NCBI GenBank assembly: GCA_041164425.1
Contig: JBEAPO010000084.1
Location: 1 to 42,899 of the forward strand
Source of the DNA: F1-20-MAGs119 sp041164425
Lineage (GTDB): Bacteria > Actinomycetota > Acidimicrobiia > Acidimicrobiales > Ilumatobacteraceae
DNA length: 42,899 nucleotides
Reading direction: 5' to 3'
Shown here piece by piece: positions 24,128 to 32,997 of this stretch. The notes under the pieces were generated by a model. That model did not search any database. It was not told where the DNA came from and was given only the letters and a program-made list of their open reading frames with translations. A program made the translations under genes and the position numbers. Numbering within the stretch: position 1 is the stretch's first letter; each line of letters begins with the position of its first letter.

Positions 24128-25087
24128 ATGAAGCAGTTCGTCACCGGTGCGGCCGGATTCATCGGTTCCAACTACGTCCGCTACGTCCTCGACAACACCG
24201 ACGACGAAGTGACGGTGTTCGATTCGCTGACCTACGCGGGAAACCTCTCGACCCTGAAAGACGTCGACGACAATCCGCGGTTCCGTTTCGTGAAGGGCAA
24301 CATCTGTGATCCCGTGGCGGTGGCCGAATCGATGAAGGGACATGACGCGGTCGTTCACTTCGCCGCTGAGAGCCACGTAGACCGTTCGATCGACGGCTCG
24401 GAGGACTTCATCTTGACCAATTGCTTCGGCACCAACGTGGTCATCGACACGGCCCGCAAGCTCGACATGGGTCGTGTTCTGCACATCGGCACCGACGAGG
24501 TCTACGGATCAGTCGAAGTGGGTTCGTCGCTCGAAACCGATCCGCTCGAGCCGCGTTCGCCGTACTCGGCGTCAAAGGCCGGGTCAGACCTCATCGCCCT
24601 CGCCTACCACCACACGCACGGCACACCTGTGTTGGTGACTCGCTGTACCAACAACTTCGGTCCGTACCAGTACCCCGAAAAGGCAATTCCACTCTTCACC
24701 ACGAACCTGATCGATGGCAAGAAGATTCCGCTCTACGGCGACGGTCTGAACGAACGCGACTGGCTGTTCGTTGACGATCACTGTTCGGGCGTGCATCTCG
24801 TGTTGACGAAGGGCACGGTCGGCGAGATCTACAACATCGGTGCCGGCAACGAGACCCCGAACCGCGTGCTCGTCGACAAACTGCTCGGCATCTTCGGCGT
24901 CGGCGAAGAGATGGTGCAGTACGTGGAAGACCGCAAGGGCCATGACCGTCGCTACTCGGTCAACATCGACAAAATCACCGCACTCGGCTGGAAGAAGAAG
25001 CGCACGCTCGATGAGGCTTTGGCCGAGACCGTCCAGTGGTACCGCGACAACCGCTGGTGGTGGGAGCCGCTCAAGGGCAAGAAGTGA
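24128..25087 (+). CDS. rmlB: dTDP-glucose 4,6-dehydratase
   Basis: An extended SDR that converts dTDP-glucose to dTDP-4-keto-6-deoxyglucose. The 319-aa protein has NAD-binding TGAAGFIGSN (6-15), the dehydratase triad T122-D123-E124 in GTDEVYG, and YSASKAG with Y146 and K150. The C-terminal part has RNKGHDRRYSVN-like residues (written DRKGHDRRYSVN), which bind the nucleotide. GGAG in the 26-nt gap precedes ATG 24128. The rmlD GTG overlaps its stop. Confidence 0.95.
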   Translation: MKQFVTGAAGFIGSNYVRYVLDNTDDEVTVFDSLTYAGNLSTLKDVDDNPRFRFVKGNICDPVAVAESMKGHDAVVHFAAESHVDRSIDGSEDFILTNCFGTNVVIDTARKLDMGRVLHIGTDEVYGSVEVGSSLETDPLEPRSPYSASKAGSDLIALAYHHTHGTPVLVTRCTNNFGPYQYPEKAIPLFTTNLIDGKKIPLYGDGLNERDWLFVDDHCSGVHLVLTKGTVGEIYNIGAGNETPNRVLVDKLLGIFGVGEEMVQYVEDRKGHDRRYSVNIDKITALGWKKKRTLDEALAETVQWYRDNRWWWEPLKGKK

Positions 25088-25932
25088 AGGTTCTCGTCAC
25101 CGGAGCATCCGGGCAATTGGGAACCGAGCTCGTCGAGGTCTTCGCGCGTGCGGGTCACGAAATCGCGGCCACCACACACCAGTCGCTCGACATCTGTGAT
25201 GCGGCAGCGGTCGCCGCTCTCGTCGAGACCGAGCACCCCGACTGGATTCTCCATGGCGCGGCCTGGACCGCGGTCGATGCGTGCGAGTCGGATCCCGACC
25301 GCGCCGAGGCGGTGAACGGCGGGGGAGCCCGCAACATCGTCGCGGCGGCCCAGCGTGTCGGTGCACGCGTGTTGTACGTGAGTACCGACTACGTGTTCGA
25401 CGGAACGAAGACCGGCCCCTACGTCGAAGCCGACGCAACGAACCCGCAGTCTGCCTACGGCGCGTCGAAACTGTCGGGAGAGCGTGCGATGCGTCCGAAC
25501 GATCTCATCGTTCGCATCTCGTGGGTGTGCGGCTACCACGGCAACAACATGGTGAAGACCATCCTGCGCATCGCCGCAGCGCAACCGACTCTTGCGTTCG
25601 TCGACGACCAGGTTGGCCATCCGACGTTCGCCGACGACGCCGCAGTTGGAATGCTCGCGCTCGTCGAGGCGGGTGCCTCAGGTGTCTTTCACCTCACCAA
25701 CCAGGGTGCGGTCAGCTGGTGCGGGTTTGCGCGTGCGGTTCTCGAGGCAGCCGGTGACGACCCAACGCGTGTCGCTGCCATTTCGACGGCCGATCTCCAA
25801 CCGCCGCGACCGGCGAAACGGCCCGCGAATTCGGTGCTCGACAACTCCGCTTTGCGTGCCGGGGGTTTCGTGATGCTCGACGACTTCCGTGTGCCGTTGG
25901 CACGTTTGGTGAAGCGCCTGCTGGCAGACTGA
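25084..25932 (+). CDS. rmlD: dTDP-4-dehydrorhamnose reductase
   Basis: Reduces dTDP-4-keto-L-rhamnose to dTDP-L-rhamnose, completing the pathway. The 282-aa SDR has VTGASGQLG (5-13), VSTDYVFDG (99-107) and the catalytic Tyr-Lys in YGASK (125-129). The C-terminal region VLDNSAL corresponds to the usual substrate-binding S-x-L element. GTG 25084 overlaps the rmlB stop (GTGA), giving translational coupling. The rhamnose donor is probably used for cell wall or surface polysaccharide; no glycosyltransferase is in view. Confidence 0.93.
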   Translation: MKVLVTGASGQLGTELVEVFARAGHEIAATTHQSLDICDAAAVAALVETEHPDWILHGAAWTAVDACESDPDRAEAVNGGGARNIVAAAQRVGARVLYVSTDYVFDGTKTGPYVEADATNPQSAYGASKLSGERAMRPNDLIVRISWVCGYHGNNMVKTILRIAAAQPTLAFVDDQVGHPTFADDAAVGMLALVEAGASGVFHLTNQGAVSWCGFARAVLEAAGDDPTRVAAISTADLQPPRPAKRPANSVLDNSALRAGGFVMLDDFRVPLARLVKRLLAD

Positions 25933-25936
25933 CCCG

Positions 25937-26653
25937 ATGCGTGGCATCGGCACGATCACGAACTTTCTCACGATTGTCGGTGGAACCGTGGTTGGCCTCG
26001 CGGTTGGCCGTTACATCGCCGACCAGATGCGCACGACGATCGAACAAGCAGTCGGCATGGTGACAATCGTGCTCGGTATTTCCACCGCGGCACAGTCGGA
26101 CAACATCGTGTTTCCGCTCGTCAGCGTCGTCCTGGGTGGCATCATCGGCGAGGCGATCCGAATCGAGCACGGGTTCTCCGTCCTTGGTCACTGGGTCAAG
26201 GCGCGAGCCGAGTCTGCGCTCGCGAGTCGATCACGGGAGGCGACGTTCCATCCGCGCTTCGTCGAAGGATTCGTCACCGCGACGTTGCTCTTCTCGATCG
26301 GACCGATGTCGATTCTTGGGTCTATCGACGATGGTCTCGGTCGCGGTGCGCAGATCCTCATCGTCAAGTCGGCACTCGACGGATTGGTATCGATTATCTT
26401 CGCCGCCACCATGGGATGGGGTGTCGCGCTGAGTGCGTTCGTGGTGGCCGCGTATCAAGCCGTGATGACGCTGAGCGCTTCGGGCCTCGATGCGATTCTC
26501 GACGACCGAATGGTCCACGAGATGAGCGCGACCGGCGGCATCATGGTTCTCGGAATCGGCCTGCGCTTCATGGACGTGAAGCCGATCCGGGTCGGCAGTT
26601 TGTTACCGGGGCTTGCGATCGCCCCGGTACTTGTTGCGCTGTTTGCTCGCTGA
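25937..26653 (+). CDS. DUF554 family membrane protein
   Basis: A 238-aa membrane protein with about seven hydrophobic segments. The motifs MRGIGTITNFLTIVGGTVVG, VVLGGIIGEAIRIE and ATLLFSIGPMSILGSIDDGL are the DUF554 (YdfK/YqgA) signatures. The function is not established; family members are predicted transporters or channels. ATG 25937 is 4 nt after rmlD, so it may be the last gene of the operon. Its last 51 nt overlap the 3' end of the convergent helicase gene. Confidence 0.9.
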   Translation: MRGIGTITNFLTIVGGTVVGLAVGRYIADQMRTTIEQAVGMVTIVLGISTAAQSDNIVFPLVSVVLGGIIGEAIRIEHGFSVLGHWVKARAESALASRSREATFHPRFVEGFVTATLLFSIGPMSILGSIDDGLGRGAQILIVKSALDGLVSIIFAATMGWGVALSAFVVAAYQAVMTLSASGLDAILDDRMVHEMSATGGIMVLGIGLRFMDVKPIRVGSLLPGLAIAPVLVALFAR

Positions 26654-28039
26654 GCCGTTGCGTGGTCCGGCCGACTGACCGGGACCGTCACTGCGACGCT
26701 GCTCGCCGCCTGCGTCGTTGCGACGGGGTGAAGAGCCCTTGTATGAACGGGGTCCCTTGTTGGGTCCGTTGCGACGGCCGTTGCGGGGCCCGTTCGGGCG
26801 CTCCGCCCTGTTGCGCTCGGGCGCGGGGTGCATGTCGATCTTTCCAGTTTCGACGAATACACGATCACCGGGTGCGAGCTCGGCAAGGAACGGATGGTTC
26901 GGTGCGACCTTCGTCGTGGTGGGGAAGATGCCGGCCTGCTTGGTGAGCGCACGTACCGAACGGCGCTGCTTGTCTGTCATCAATGTGACGACGGTGCCCG
27001 AGGCCCCGGCGCGCGCGGTGCGGCCCGAGCGGTGCAGGTACGCCTTGTGCTCTTCGGGGGGGTCGGCATGGATGACGAGGCTCACGTCGTCGACGTGGAT
27101 GCCGCGGGCGGCAATGTCAGTGGCGACCAGGGTGTCGGCGCGACCCGCGGCGAAGGCCGCGAGGTTGCGGGCGCGGACCGATTGCGAGAGGTTGCCGTGC
27201 AGTTCGACCGAAGGCACGCCGGCCTTCATCAACTGCTCGGTCAATCTGGCTGCGCCGTGCTTTGTGCGGGTGAAGACGAGCGTCTTGCCGGGTGCCGCGC
27301 ACAGATCCTTGAGGATCCCGACGCGGTCGGAGTTGTCGATGTGGAGAACGTGGTGCGTCATCGCATCGACAGGGGAATCGGCCGGATCGACTTCGTGGGT
27401 CACCGCATCGACCAGGAAACGATCGACGAGTCGGTCGATGCCGCGATCGAGGGTTGCCGAGAAGAGAAGACGCTGCGAGCCGCGCGGCGTAGCGGCGAGG
27501 ATTTGCTCGACGTGCTGGAGAAAGCCCAGCTCGGCCATGTGATCGGCCTCGTCGAGGACCGTGATCTCGACTTCGGAGAAGTCGACGTTGCGCGATTCCA
27601 TGTGGTCGACGAGACGGCCGGGGCATGCGACGACGATGTCGACGCCCTTGCGCAACGCATTCAACTGCCCGCCGTAGCCGACGCCGCCGTAGATGGTGGT
27701 CGTGAACATGCGCAGGCTGCGCGCGAGGGGCATGATCACTTCGTTCACCTGGTTGGCGAGTTCGCGCGTCGGCACGAGAATCAGCGCGCGCGGCTTGTTG
27801 GCCTTGCGCGGCTTGTTCGACGCGGCGAGGCGAGTGAGCAACGGCAACGAGAATGCGAGCGTCTTGCCCGAACCGGTGCGGCCGCGGCCGAGTACGTCAC
27901 GACCCGCCAGTGCGTCGGGAATTGCCGCCGCCTGAATGGGAAACGGTACGAGGATTCCTTGTTCTGCGAGGTGGTTCTTCAGCGTACGGTGAAGATCGAG
28001 GTCGTCGAAGGACGACACAAGAGAAGACGACATTGACAT
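26603..28039 (-). CDS. DEAD-box RNA helicase
   Basis: A 478-aa ATP-dependent RNA helicase. Motifs in order are the Q motif with Q36 (FPIQ), motif I GRTGSGKT (53-60), PTREL (90-94), DEAD (163-166), SAT (194-196), and HRSGRTARAG in the C-terminal RecA domain. The last ~70 residues are rich in Arg, Gly, Asn and Pro (RNGRRNGPNKGP), like the RNA-binding tails of RhlE or CsdA types. ATG 28039 (or 28033) is preferred. The longer open frame upstream is GC-shadow sequence. A CATAGT-like box about 25-30 nt upstream suggests a leadered transcript. Confidence 0.92.
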   Translation of the reverse strand: MSMSSSLVSSFDDLDLHRTLKNHLAEQGILVPFPIQAAAIPDALAGRDVLGRGRTGSGKTLAFSLPLLTRLAASNKPRKANKPRALILVPTRELANQVNEVIMPLARSLRMFTTTIYGGVGYGGQLNALRKGVDIVVACPGRLVDHMESRNVDFSEVEITVLDEADHMAELGFLQHVEQILAATPRGSQRLLFSATLDRGIDRLVDRFLVDAVTHEVDPADSPVDAMTHHVLHIDNSDRVGILKDLCAAPGKTLVFTRTKHGAARLTEQLMKAGVPSVELHGNLSQSVRARNLAAFAAGRADTLVATDIAARGIHVDDVSLVIHADPPEEHKAYLHRSGRTARAGASGTVVTLMTDKQRRSVRALTKQAGIFPTTTKVAPNHPFLAELAPGDRVFVETGKIDMHPAPERNRAERPNGPRNGRRNGPNKGPRSYKGSSPRRNDAGGEQRRSDGPGQSAGPRNGSASKQRNKYRGDRKPR

Positions 28040-28146
28040 TGGGGGCTCCGAACCGGGGGGGACTATGCCACGGACGCCGGTACGCACCCATGGGGACTCG
28101 CAGACGACCTGCGAGGCAGTCACACTACCGCGACCACCATCGGAAA

Positions 28147-29154
28147 ATGGCGATGCGGCACAAATTCGTGTTCTATGGCTACATGGCTTCGTTTCTCGAT
28201 GGTGCGATGGATGCATTGGTGGTGCCCGGCTTCAGCCGTATCGGTTACGCGGTGCGATCCCGTTCGTTCACGCCACTCACCGACATGTCGCTGTCGGGAA
28301 AGACGGTCGTCGTGACGGGACACACGTCGGGTCTCGGCTTGGCTGCAGCGAAGCAGATGCGAGCGATGGGTGCCGACCTCGTGCTCGTCGGGCGCGACGC
28401 AACGCGCAGTGCGCGAGCCGGTGACGACGTGCGCAGTGTCGCCGGCGACGGTTCGGTCGACGTGATGGTGGCCGACGTGGGTGACCTCGATGCAGTTGTG
28501 GCGGTCGCGAAAAGCATCGGCGCAACCCGCGCACGTGTCGACGCGGTGGTGCACAACGCGGGTGCCCTGTTGAAGACGCGCGAGCGCACGTCCGCAGGCC
28601 ACGATCTCACCGTGGCTGTTCACGTGTACGGGCCGTTCCTGCTCACGCATATGCTCCTGCCGCTTCTCGCCGCGTCGAGTGGTCGCGTCGTCACGGTTGC
28701 GTCGGGTGGCATGTACGCGGTGCCGCTGCCCGACTTTGCCCGCGGCCATTCGTTGGAACTTCCTGACGCGAAGTACGACGGCACGCGCCAGTACGCGATC
28801 GCAAAACGTGCACAGGTGACGTTGAACGAGATGTGGGCGACCGACCCTGCCGCCGGCGGAGTTGCGTTCCATGCGATGCATCCGGGATGGGCCGATACGC
28901 CCGGCGTTGCGTCCTCGATCCCCGTGTTCCGGGCGATGACACGGCCGATCCTTCGGACTGCCGATCAAGGTGCCGACACCATCTCGTATCTCGCGGCGGG
29001 TCCCGCGGCCGACCTCGGGTCCGGCGGATTCTGGTGTGACCGCGAACGGCGGTCGATCCACCGCCTCGGCTCGACGCGACGCGCCGATACCCCCGAGGCG
29101 CGGCGTGCGTTGTGGGAGCAGGTGCGCGGTGCTGCGCTAGGGTCGAGCACGTGA
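28147..29154 (+). CDS. SDR family protein, DHRS12-like
   Basis: A 335-aa SDR with an N-terminal extension of about 48 residues (FVFYGYMASFLDG, then GFSRIGYAVRS). This extension is typical of DHRS12-like proteins found next to lipid genes. It is followed by TGHTSGLGLAAA, HNAG, the Ser of TVASGGM and an active site YAIAK. The C-terminal region FHAMHPGWADTPGV is characteristic. The substrate is unknown, perhaps a lipid or sterol-like alcohol. ATG 28147 (or 28153) follows GGAAA. Its TGA overlaps the start of the ferredoxin gene. Confidence 0.8.
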   Translation: MAMRHKFVFYGYMASFLDGAMDALVVPGFSRIGYAVRSRSFTPLTDMSLSGKTVVVTGHTSGLGLAAAKQMRAMGADLVLVGRDATRSARAGDDVRSVAGDGSVDVMVADVGDLDAVVAVAKSIGATRARVDAVVHNAGALLKTRERTSAGHDLTVAVHVYGPFLLTHMLLPLLAASSGRVVTVASGGMYAVPLPDFARGHSLELPDAKYDGTRQYAIAKRAQVTLNEMWATDPAAGGVAFHAMHPGWADTPGVASSIPVFRAMTRPILRTADQGADTISYLAAGPAADLGSGGFWCDRERRSIHRLGSTRRADTPEARRALWEQVRGAALGSST

Positions 29155-29345
29155 AAGTCCGCGTGATTGAGGGCCGTTGTCAGGGCCACCAGATGTGTGC
29201 CATTGCTGCGCCCGAAGTTTTCGGCAGCGACGACATCGGCAATGCGACGGTCCTCATCGAAGGGGATCTTCCGGCCGATCTCGAGGCAAAGGCCCGTCGC
29301 GCCGAGGGGAATTGTCCCGAGCGGGCGATCGAGATCATCGAATAA
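29151..29345 (+). CDS. [3Fe-4S] ferredoxin, P450-associated
   Basis: A 64-aa electron carrier. The cluster ligands are C10, C16 and C55 in GRCQGHQMC and GNCPERAI, and H13 replaces the second cysteine. This CxxHxxC...CP pattern is typical of the small ferredoxins that feed actinobacterial P450s. GTG 29151 overlaps the SDR stop (GTGA), and the P450 starts 27 nt downstream. It could supply the P450 and perhaps the Rieske enzymes. No ferredoxin reductase is in the window. Confidence 0.93.
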   Translation: MKVRVIEGRCQGHQMCAIAAPEVFGSDDIGNATVLIEGDLPADLEAKARRAEGNCPERAIEIIE

Positions 29346-29372
29346 GGCGATACCAACTGCGACTGGGGGATC

Positions 29373-30560
29373 ATGAAGCAGGACATCGACTACGACATCT
29401 TTGACCATGACTTCGTCTGGAACCCGTTCCCGACGTTCGACGAGGTTCGCGAGTCGGGCTGTCCGATCGTGCACTCCGACAAGTGGGGCGGGTCGTGGAT
29501 GCCCACCCGCTACGAGGACATCGTCGCCATCGCCCAAGAACACGACGTGTTCACCTCGCGCGAGATCATCGTCGTCCCGCCGCCGCCCGGCCAACTCGAG
29601 GGCCCATACGGGGGAGTGAAGGCCCCGCCGATCACGTCGGATCCGCCCGACCATCACTGGCACCGTCGCGCGATTCTGCCGGTGTTCTCGCCGCAGTCGG
29701 TCGCCACGTACGAAGGCAGCATGCGCGAATTCTGCAACGGCTTGATTGATGGCTTCATCGCAAACGGTCGGGCCGATGCCGCGGCCGACTACGCGCAGCG
29801 CATCCCCGTCAACGTGATCGCCCGCATGTTGGGTGTGCCCGTCGAGATGTCCGAGACGTTCACCGACTGGGTGCGCGGTGCGCTCGAGGTGGGTCTGACC
29901 AATCCCGAACTGCGTCGCGAGAACCGTCTGAAAATCATCGAGTTCTTCGCTGGCCAGGTCAACGATCGCAAAGCGAATCCTCGCGAGAACGACCTGATCA
30001 CAGATCTGTTGAACCTGGAAGTCGACGGACAACCCGCGCCACTCGACTACGTCATCGGTGTGTGCAACCTCATGTTGGTGGCCGGCATCGACACCACGTG
30101 GTCGGCCATCGGTTCGTCGCTGTGGCATCTTGCCGGCCATCCCGAGCACCGCAAGCAGTTGCGTGAGAACCCCGACCTCTGGCCGACGGCGGTGGAAGAG
30201 TTCCTGCGCGCGTATGCGCCGGTGACGATGGCACGCATCGTCGACCGTGACGTCGAGTTCCAGGGTTGTCCGATGAAGGCGGGTGACCGTGTCCTCATGA
30301 CCTTCCCCGCGGCAAACCGCGACCCGCGACAGTTCGACCGCCCCGATGAGGTCATTCTCGACCGCCAGAACAACCGACATGTCGCTTTTGGTGCCGGCAT
30401 CCATCGTTGCGCCGGGTCGAACCTCGCCCGACTGGAACTGAAGGTCGCATTGCAGACGTGGATGGAACGCATCCCTGAATTCACGTTGGTCGACCCGACG
30501 TCGGTCACCTGGGCCGGCGGCCAGGTACGAGGCCCGCGTCAATGTCTCGTTTCTTTCTGA
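29373..30560 (+). CDS. Cytochrome P450
   Basis: A 395-aa soluble bacterial P450 monooxygenase. The I-helix AGIDTT is at 237-242, ExxR at E276-R279 (EEFLRAYAP), and the heme loop FGAGIHRCAGSNLAR carries the cysteine ligand C346. GGGGGA precedes ATG 29373. The N-terminus (FVWNPFPTFDEVRESG) resembles actinobacterial P450s active on terpenes, steroids or aromatics, but the substrate cannot be given. It is cotranscribed with its ferredoxin and followed by two Rieske genes. Confidence 0.95.
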   Translation: MKQDIDYDIFDHDFVWNPFPTFDEVRESGCPIVHSDKWGGSWMPTRYEDIVAIAQEHDVFTSREIIVVPPPPGQLEGPYGGVKAPPITSDPPDHHWHRRAILPVFSPQSVATYEGSMREFCNGLIDGFIANGRADAAADYAQRIPVNVIARMLGVPVEMSETFTDWVRGALEVGLTNPELRRENRLKIIEFFAGQVNDRKANPRENDLITDLLNLEVDGQPAPLDYVIGVCNLMLVAGIDTTWSAIGSSLWHLAGHPEHRKQLRENPDLWPTAVEEFLRAYAPVTMARIVDRDVEFQGCPMKAGDRVLMTFPAANRDPRQFDRPDEVILDRQNNRHVAFGAGIHRCAGSNLARLELKVALQTWMERIPEFTLVDPTSVTWAGGQVRGPRQCLVSF

Positions 30561-30590
30561 CGGTCATTCACGGTTAAGGAGATTCCCGAA

Positions 30591-31736
30591 ATGGTGTTCG
30601 TCCCCACTCGCGGCTCGCTACCGGCACGCGTTGGCCCGCAGGTCGACAACATGCCGCACTATGGCCCGACCAAGATGAGCCGCCAGCCCTACACCGACCC
30701 GGTGCAGTACGAACTCGAACGTGAGCACGTGCTGGCAAAGCACTGGATCCTGGGCGGTCATGCTTCGAGCGTGAAAAACCCCGGCGACTGGATGAGCTTC
30801 GAGGGGCATGGAGAGACCGTCGTCATCACACGTCAGCCCGACGGATCGCTTGCTGCATTCCAGAACGTGTGTCAGCACCGAGGTCCTTCGTTCGTTTCAG
30901 AGATGACCGGCTGCAAGGCGCGCCGCTTCACATGCCCGTACCACGGTTGGGTGTACGACACGACGGGCAAGTTGGTCGGCGTTCCCGAGCGCGAGGACTT
31001 TGCCGAAGAGCACCTGCGCGACGTGCGCGCACCGAAGGTTGCGGTGGGCGAGTGGGGCGGCTGGGTGTGGATCAACCTGGCCGGCGACGACGCGGTTCCG
31101 TTGGAAGAGGGTCTCGGTGCCGAAATCATGGCCGACCTCGGTGCCTACAAGATGGAGGACATGGTCCTCCATGAGGTCGTCGAGTGGGACGTACCGGTGT
31201 CGTACAAGGCTGTTGTCGACGGTTTCAACGAGATCTACCACGTCACGGAACTGCACCACGTTGCACCCGAATTCACGAAAGCCTGCCGTAAGGCTGCCTT
31301 CCACGTGGTTGGTGACAACTACATGTGTTTCGTACCCAAGCCCGAGAACATGGACAAGTGGGACGAGAACTACGACCATCACAAGTGGGCTATTTGTCAC
31401 TACGTCGTGTTTCCGAACACGGTGTTCAACTGCAACCCCGAACACATCCAGGTGTTCAACCCGATTCCTGTTGGAGTCGACCGCACGCGGTTCCTCTGCT
31501 GGCAGATCGTCTACCCGGGTGACATGGCCGACCCCGAATACGCGGCCTACTTCGCGCGTATGGAGCGCCTCTGGGCGGGACTCAAGGTGGTGGTCGGTGA
31601 GGACATCGCCATCTACGAGCAGTTGAAGCGCACCAAGAACTCGTCTGGCTACACGGAGCACATCCTCTCCGAGCGCGAATGCAAGATCCATCGCTACCAC
31701 GAGACGATGGCGCTGAAGATCCGCGGCCGCGGCTAG
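30591..31736 (+). CDS. Rieske non-heme iron oxygenase alpha subunit, copy 1
   Basis: A 381-aa ring-hydroxylating or demethylating oxygenase. The Rieske [2Fe-2S] ligands are C94, H96, C115 and H118 (CQHRGP and CPYHGW). The mononuclear iron site is in FNEIYHVTELHH, with H217 and H222 as His ligands. The start has a strong TAAGGAG ribosome site. No beta subunit or own reductase is nearby, so it would be an alpha-only enzyme fed by another electron carrier. It is a tandem duplicate of the next gene: the start codons are 1239 bp apart, and long stretches match at DNA level. Confidence 0.95.
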   Translation: MVFVPTRGSLPARVGPQVDNMPHYGPTKMSRQPYTDPVQYELEREHVLAKHWILGGHASSVKNPGDWMSFEGHGETVVITRQPDGSLAAFQNVCQHRGPSFVSEMTGCKARRFTCPYHGWVYDTTGKLVGVPEREDFAEEHLRDVRAPKVAVGEWGGWVWINLAGDDAVPLEEGLGAEIMADLGAYKMEDMVLHEVVEWDVPVSYKAVVDGFNEIYHVTELHHVAPEFTKACRKAAFHVVGDNYMCFVPKPENMDKWDENYDHHKWAICHYVVFPNTVFNCNPEHIQVFNPIPVGVDRTRFLCWQIVYPGDMADPEYAAYFARMERLWAGLKVVVGEDIAIYEQLKRTKNSSGYTEHILSERECKIHRYHETMALKIRGRG

Positions 31737-31753
31737 ACCCGCGCGGGCGCCCC

Positions 31754-31769
31754 CGGGCATTCCAGCCCG
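31754..31769 (+). terminator. Hairpin between the two Rieske genes
   Basis: CGGGC and GCCCG form a 5-bp stem with an ATTCCA loop, 17 nt after the copy 1 stop. No U-tract follows, so it may only stabilise or separate messages. Confidence 0.25.
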
Positions 31770-31829
31770 CTCGCCCCGTCGGCTGTATGGCAAACTATTC
31801 CACGAGTCAATTCTTGTCGGAGGGTTTCC

Positions 31830-32990
31830 ATGGTTCACGTCCCCACTCGCGGCACGCTTCCTGCCCGCGTCGGCCCGCAGATCCGCACCATGCCCGACTA
31901 CGGGCCGAGCAAGATGAGCCGCCAGCCCTACACCGACCCGGTGCAGTACGAACTCGAACGCGAGCACGTTTTGAACAAGCATTGGTTGCTCGGTGGACGA
32001 TCCGCGGACTTTCCGAATCCGGGTGACTGGATCACCTTCGAGGGCCACGGTGAGACGATCATCATGACGCGCCAGCCCGATGGCAGCGTCGCGGCTTTCC
32101 ACAACGTGTGTCAGCACCGCGGTCCGTCGTTCGTCGGCGAACTGAAAGGTTGCAAGGCGCGTCGTTTCACGTGCCCTTACCACGGTTGGGTGTACGACAC
32201 GACGGGCAAGTTGGTCGGCGTTCCCGAGCGCGAGGACTTCTCCGAAGAACACCTGCGCGATGTGCGAGCACCGAAAGTGGCCGCAGCCGAGTGGGGTGGC
32301 TTCGTCTGGATCAACCTTCTCGGTGACGATGCGCCGTCGCTCGAAGAGAGTATCGGTGCCGAAATCATGGCGGACCTCGGCGCGTTCAACATGGAAGAGA
32401 TGACGGTCTACGAAGTCGTCGAGTGGGACGTGCCGGTGTCGTACAAGGCCATCGTCGACGGCTTCAACGAGATCTACCACGTCACGGAACTGCACCATTC
32501 ACCGCCCGAGTTCACGAAGGCCTGTCGCAAGGCCGCGTTCCACATTGCCGGCGACAACTACATGTGTTTCGTGCCGCGGCCCCAGCACCTCGACAAGTGG
32601 GACGAGAACTTCGACCATCACAAGTGGGCGATCTGTCACTACGTGGTGTTCCCAAACACCGTGTTCAACTGCAACCCCGAACACATCCAGGTGTTCAACC
32701 CGATTCCTCTGGCAGTCGACCGAACGCGGTTCCTCTGCTGGCAGCTCATCTACCCCGGTGACATGGCCGACCCCGAGTACGCCGAGTACTTCCAGCGCAT
32801 GTCGGAGCATTGGGTGACGCTGAAGGGTGTCGTTGGCGAGGACATCGCCATCTACGAGCAGTTGAAGCGCACCAAGCAGTCATCGGGCTACAAGGAGCAC
32901 ATCCTCTCCGACCACGAGTGCAAGATTCACCGCTACCACGAGACGATCGCGCTGAAGATTCGCGGCAAGAACTGGGACGACGCTCGATAA
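31830..32990 (+). CDS. Rieske non-heme iron oxygenase alpha subunit, copy 2
   Basis: A 386-aa paralogue of the preceding gene, with about four residues in five identical by eye. It keeps the Rieske ligands (CQHRGP, CPYHGW) and the iron site FNEIYHVTELHHSPPEF. It differs mainly in the N-terminal 60 residues, near 169-181, and by a C-terminal NWDDAR extension. No indels separate the copies through the coding region. GGAGGG with 5-nt spacing precedes ATG 31830. Having two catalytic subunits suggests two substrates, two successive oxidations, or a mixed oligomer. Confidence 0.95.
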   Translation: MVHVPTRGTLPARVGPQIRTMPDYGPSKMSRQPYTDPVQYELEREHVLNKHWLLGGRSADFPNPGDWITFEGHGETIIMTRQPDGSVAAFHNVCQHRGPSFVGELKGCKARRFTCPYHGWVYDTTGKLVGVPEREDFSEEHLRDVRAPKVAAAEWGGFVWINLLGDDAPSLEESIGAEIMADLGAFNMEEMTVYEVVEWDVPVSYKAIVDGFNEIYHVTELHHSPPEFTKACRKAAFHIAGDNYMCFVPRPQHLDKWDENFDHHKWAICHYVVFPNTVFNCNPEHIQVFNPIPLAVDRTRFLCWQLIYPGDMADPEYAEYFQRMSEHWVTLKGVVGEDIAIYEQLKRTKQSSGYKEHILSDHECKIHRYHETIALKIRGKNWDDAR

Positions 32991-32997
32991 AGCGTTG

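Noticed and set aside
30897..32498. Long open frame (533 codons) on the minus strand across both Rieske genes
   Set aside because: It is antisense to two clear oxygenase genes, arises from GC-rich third positions, and its protein is repetitive only because the two sense genes are duplicates.
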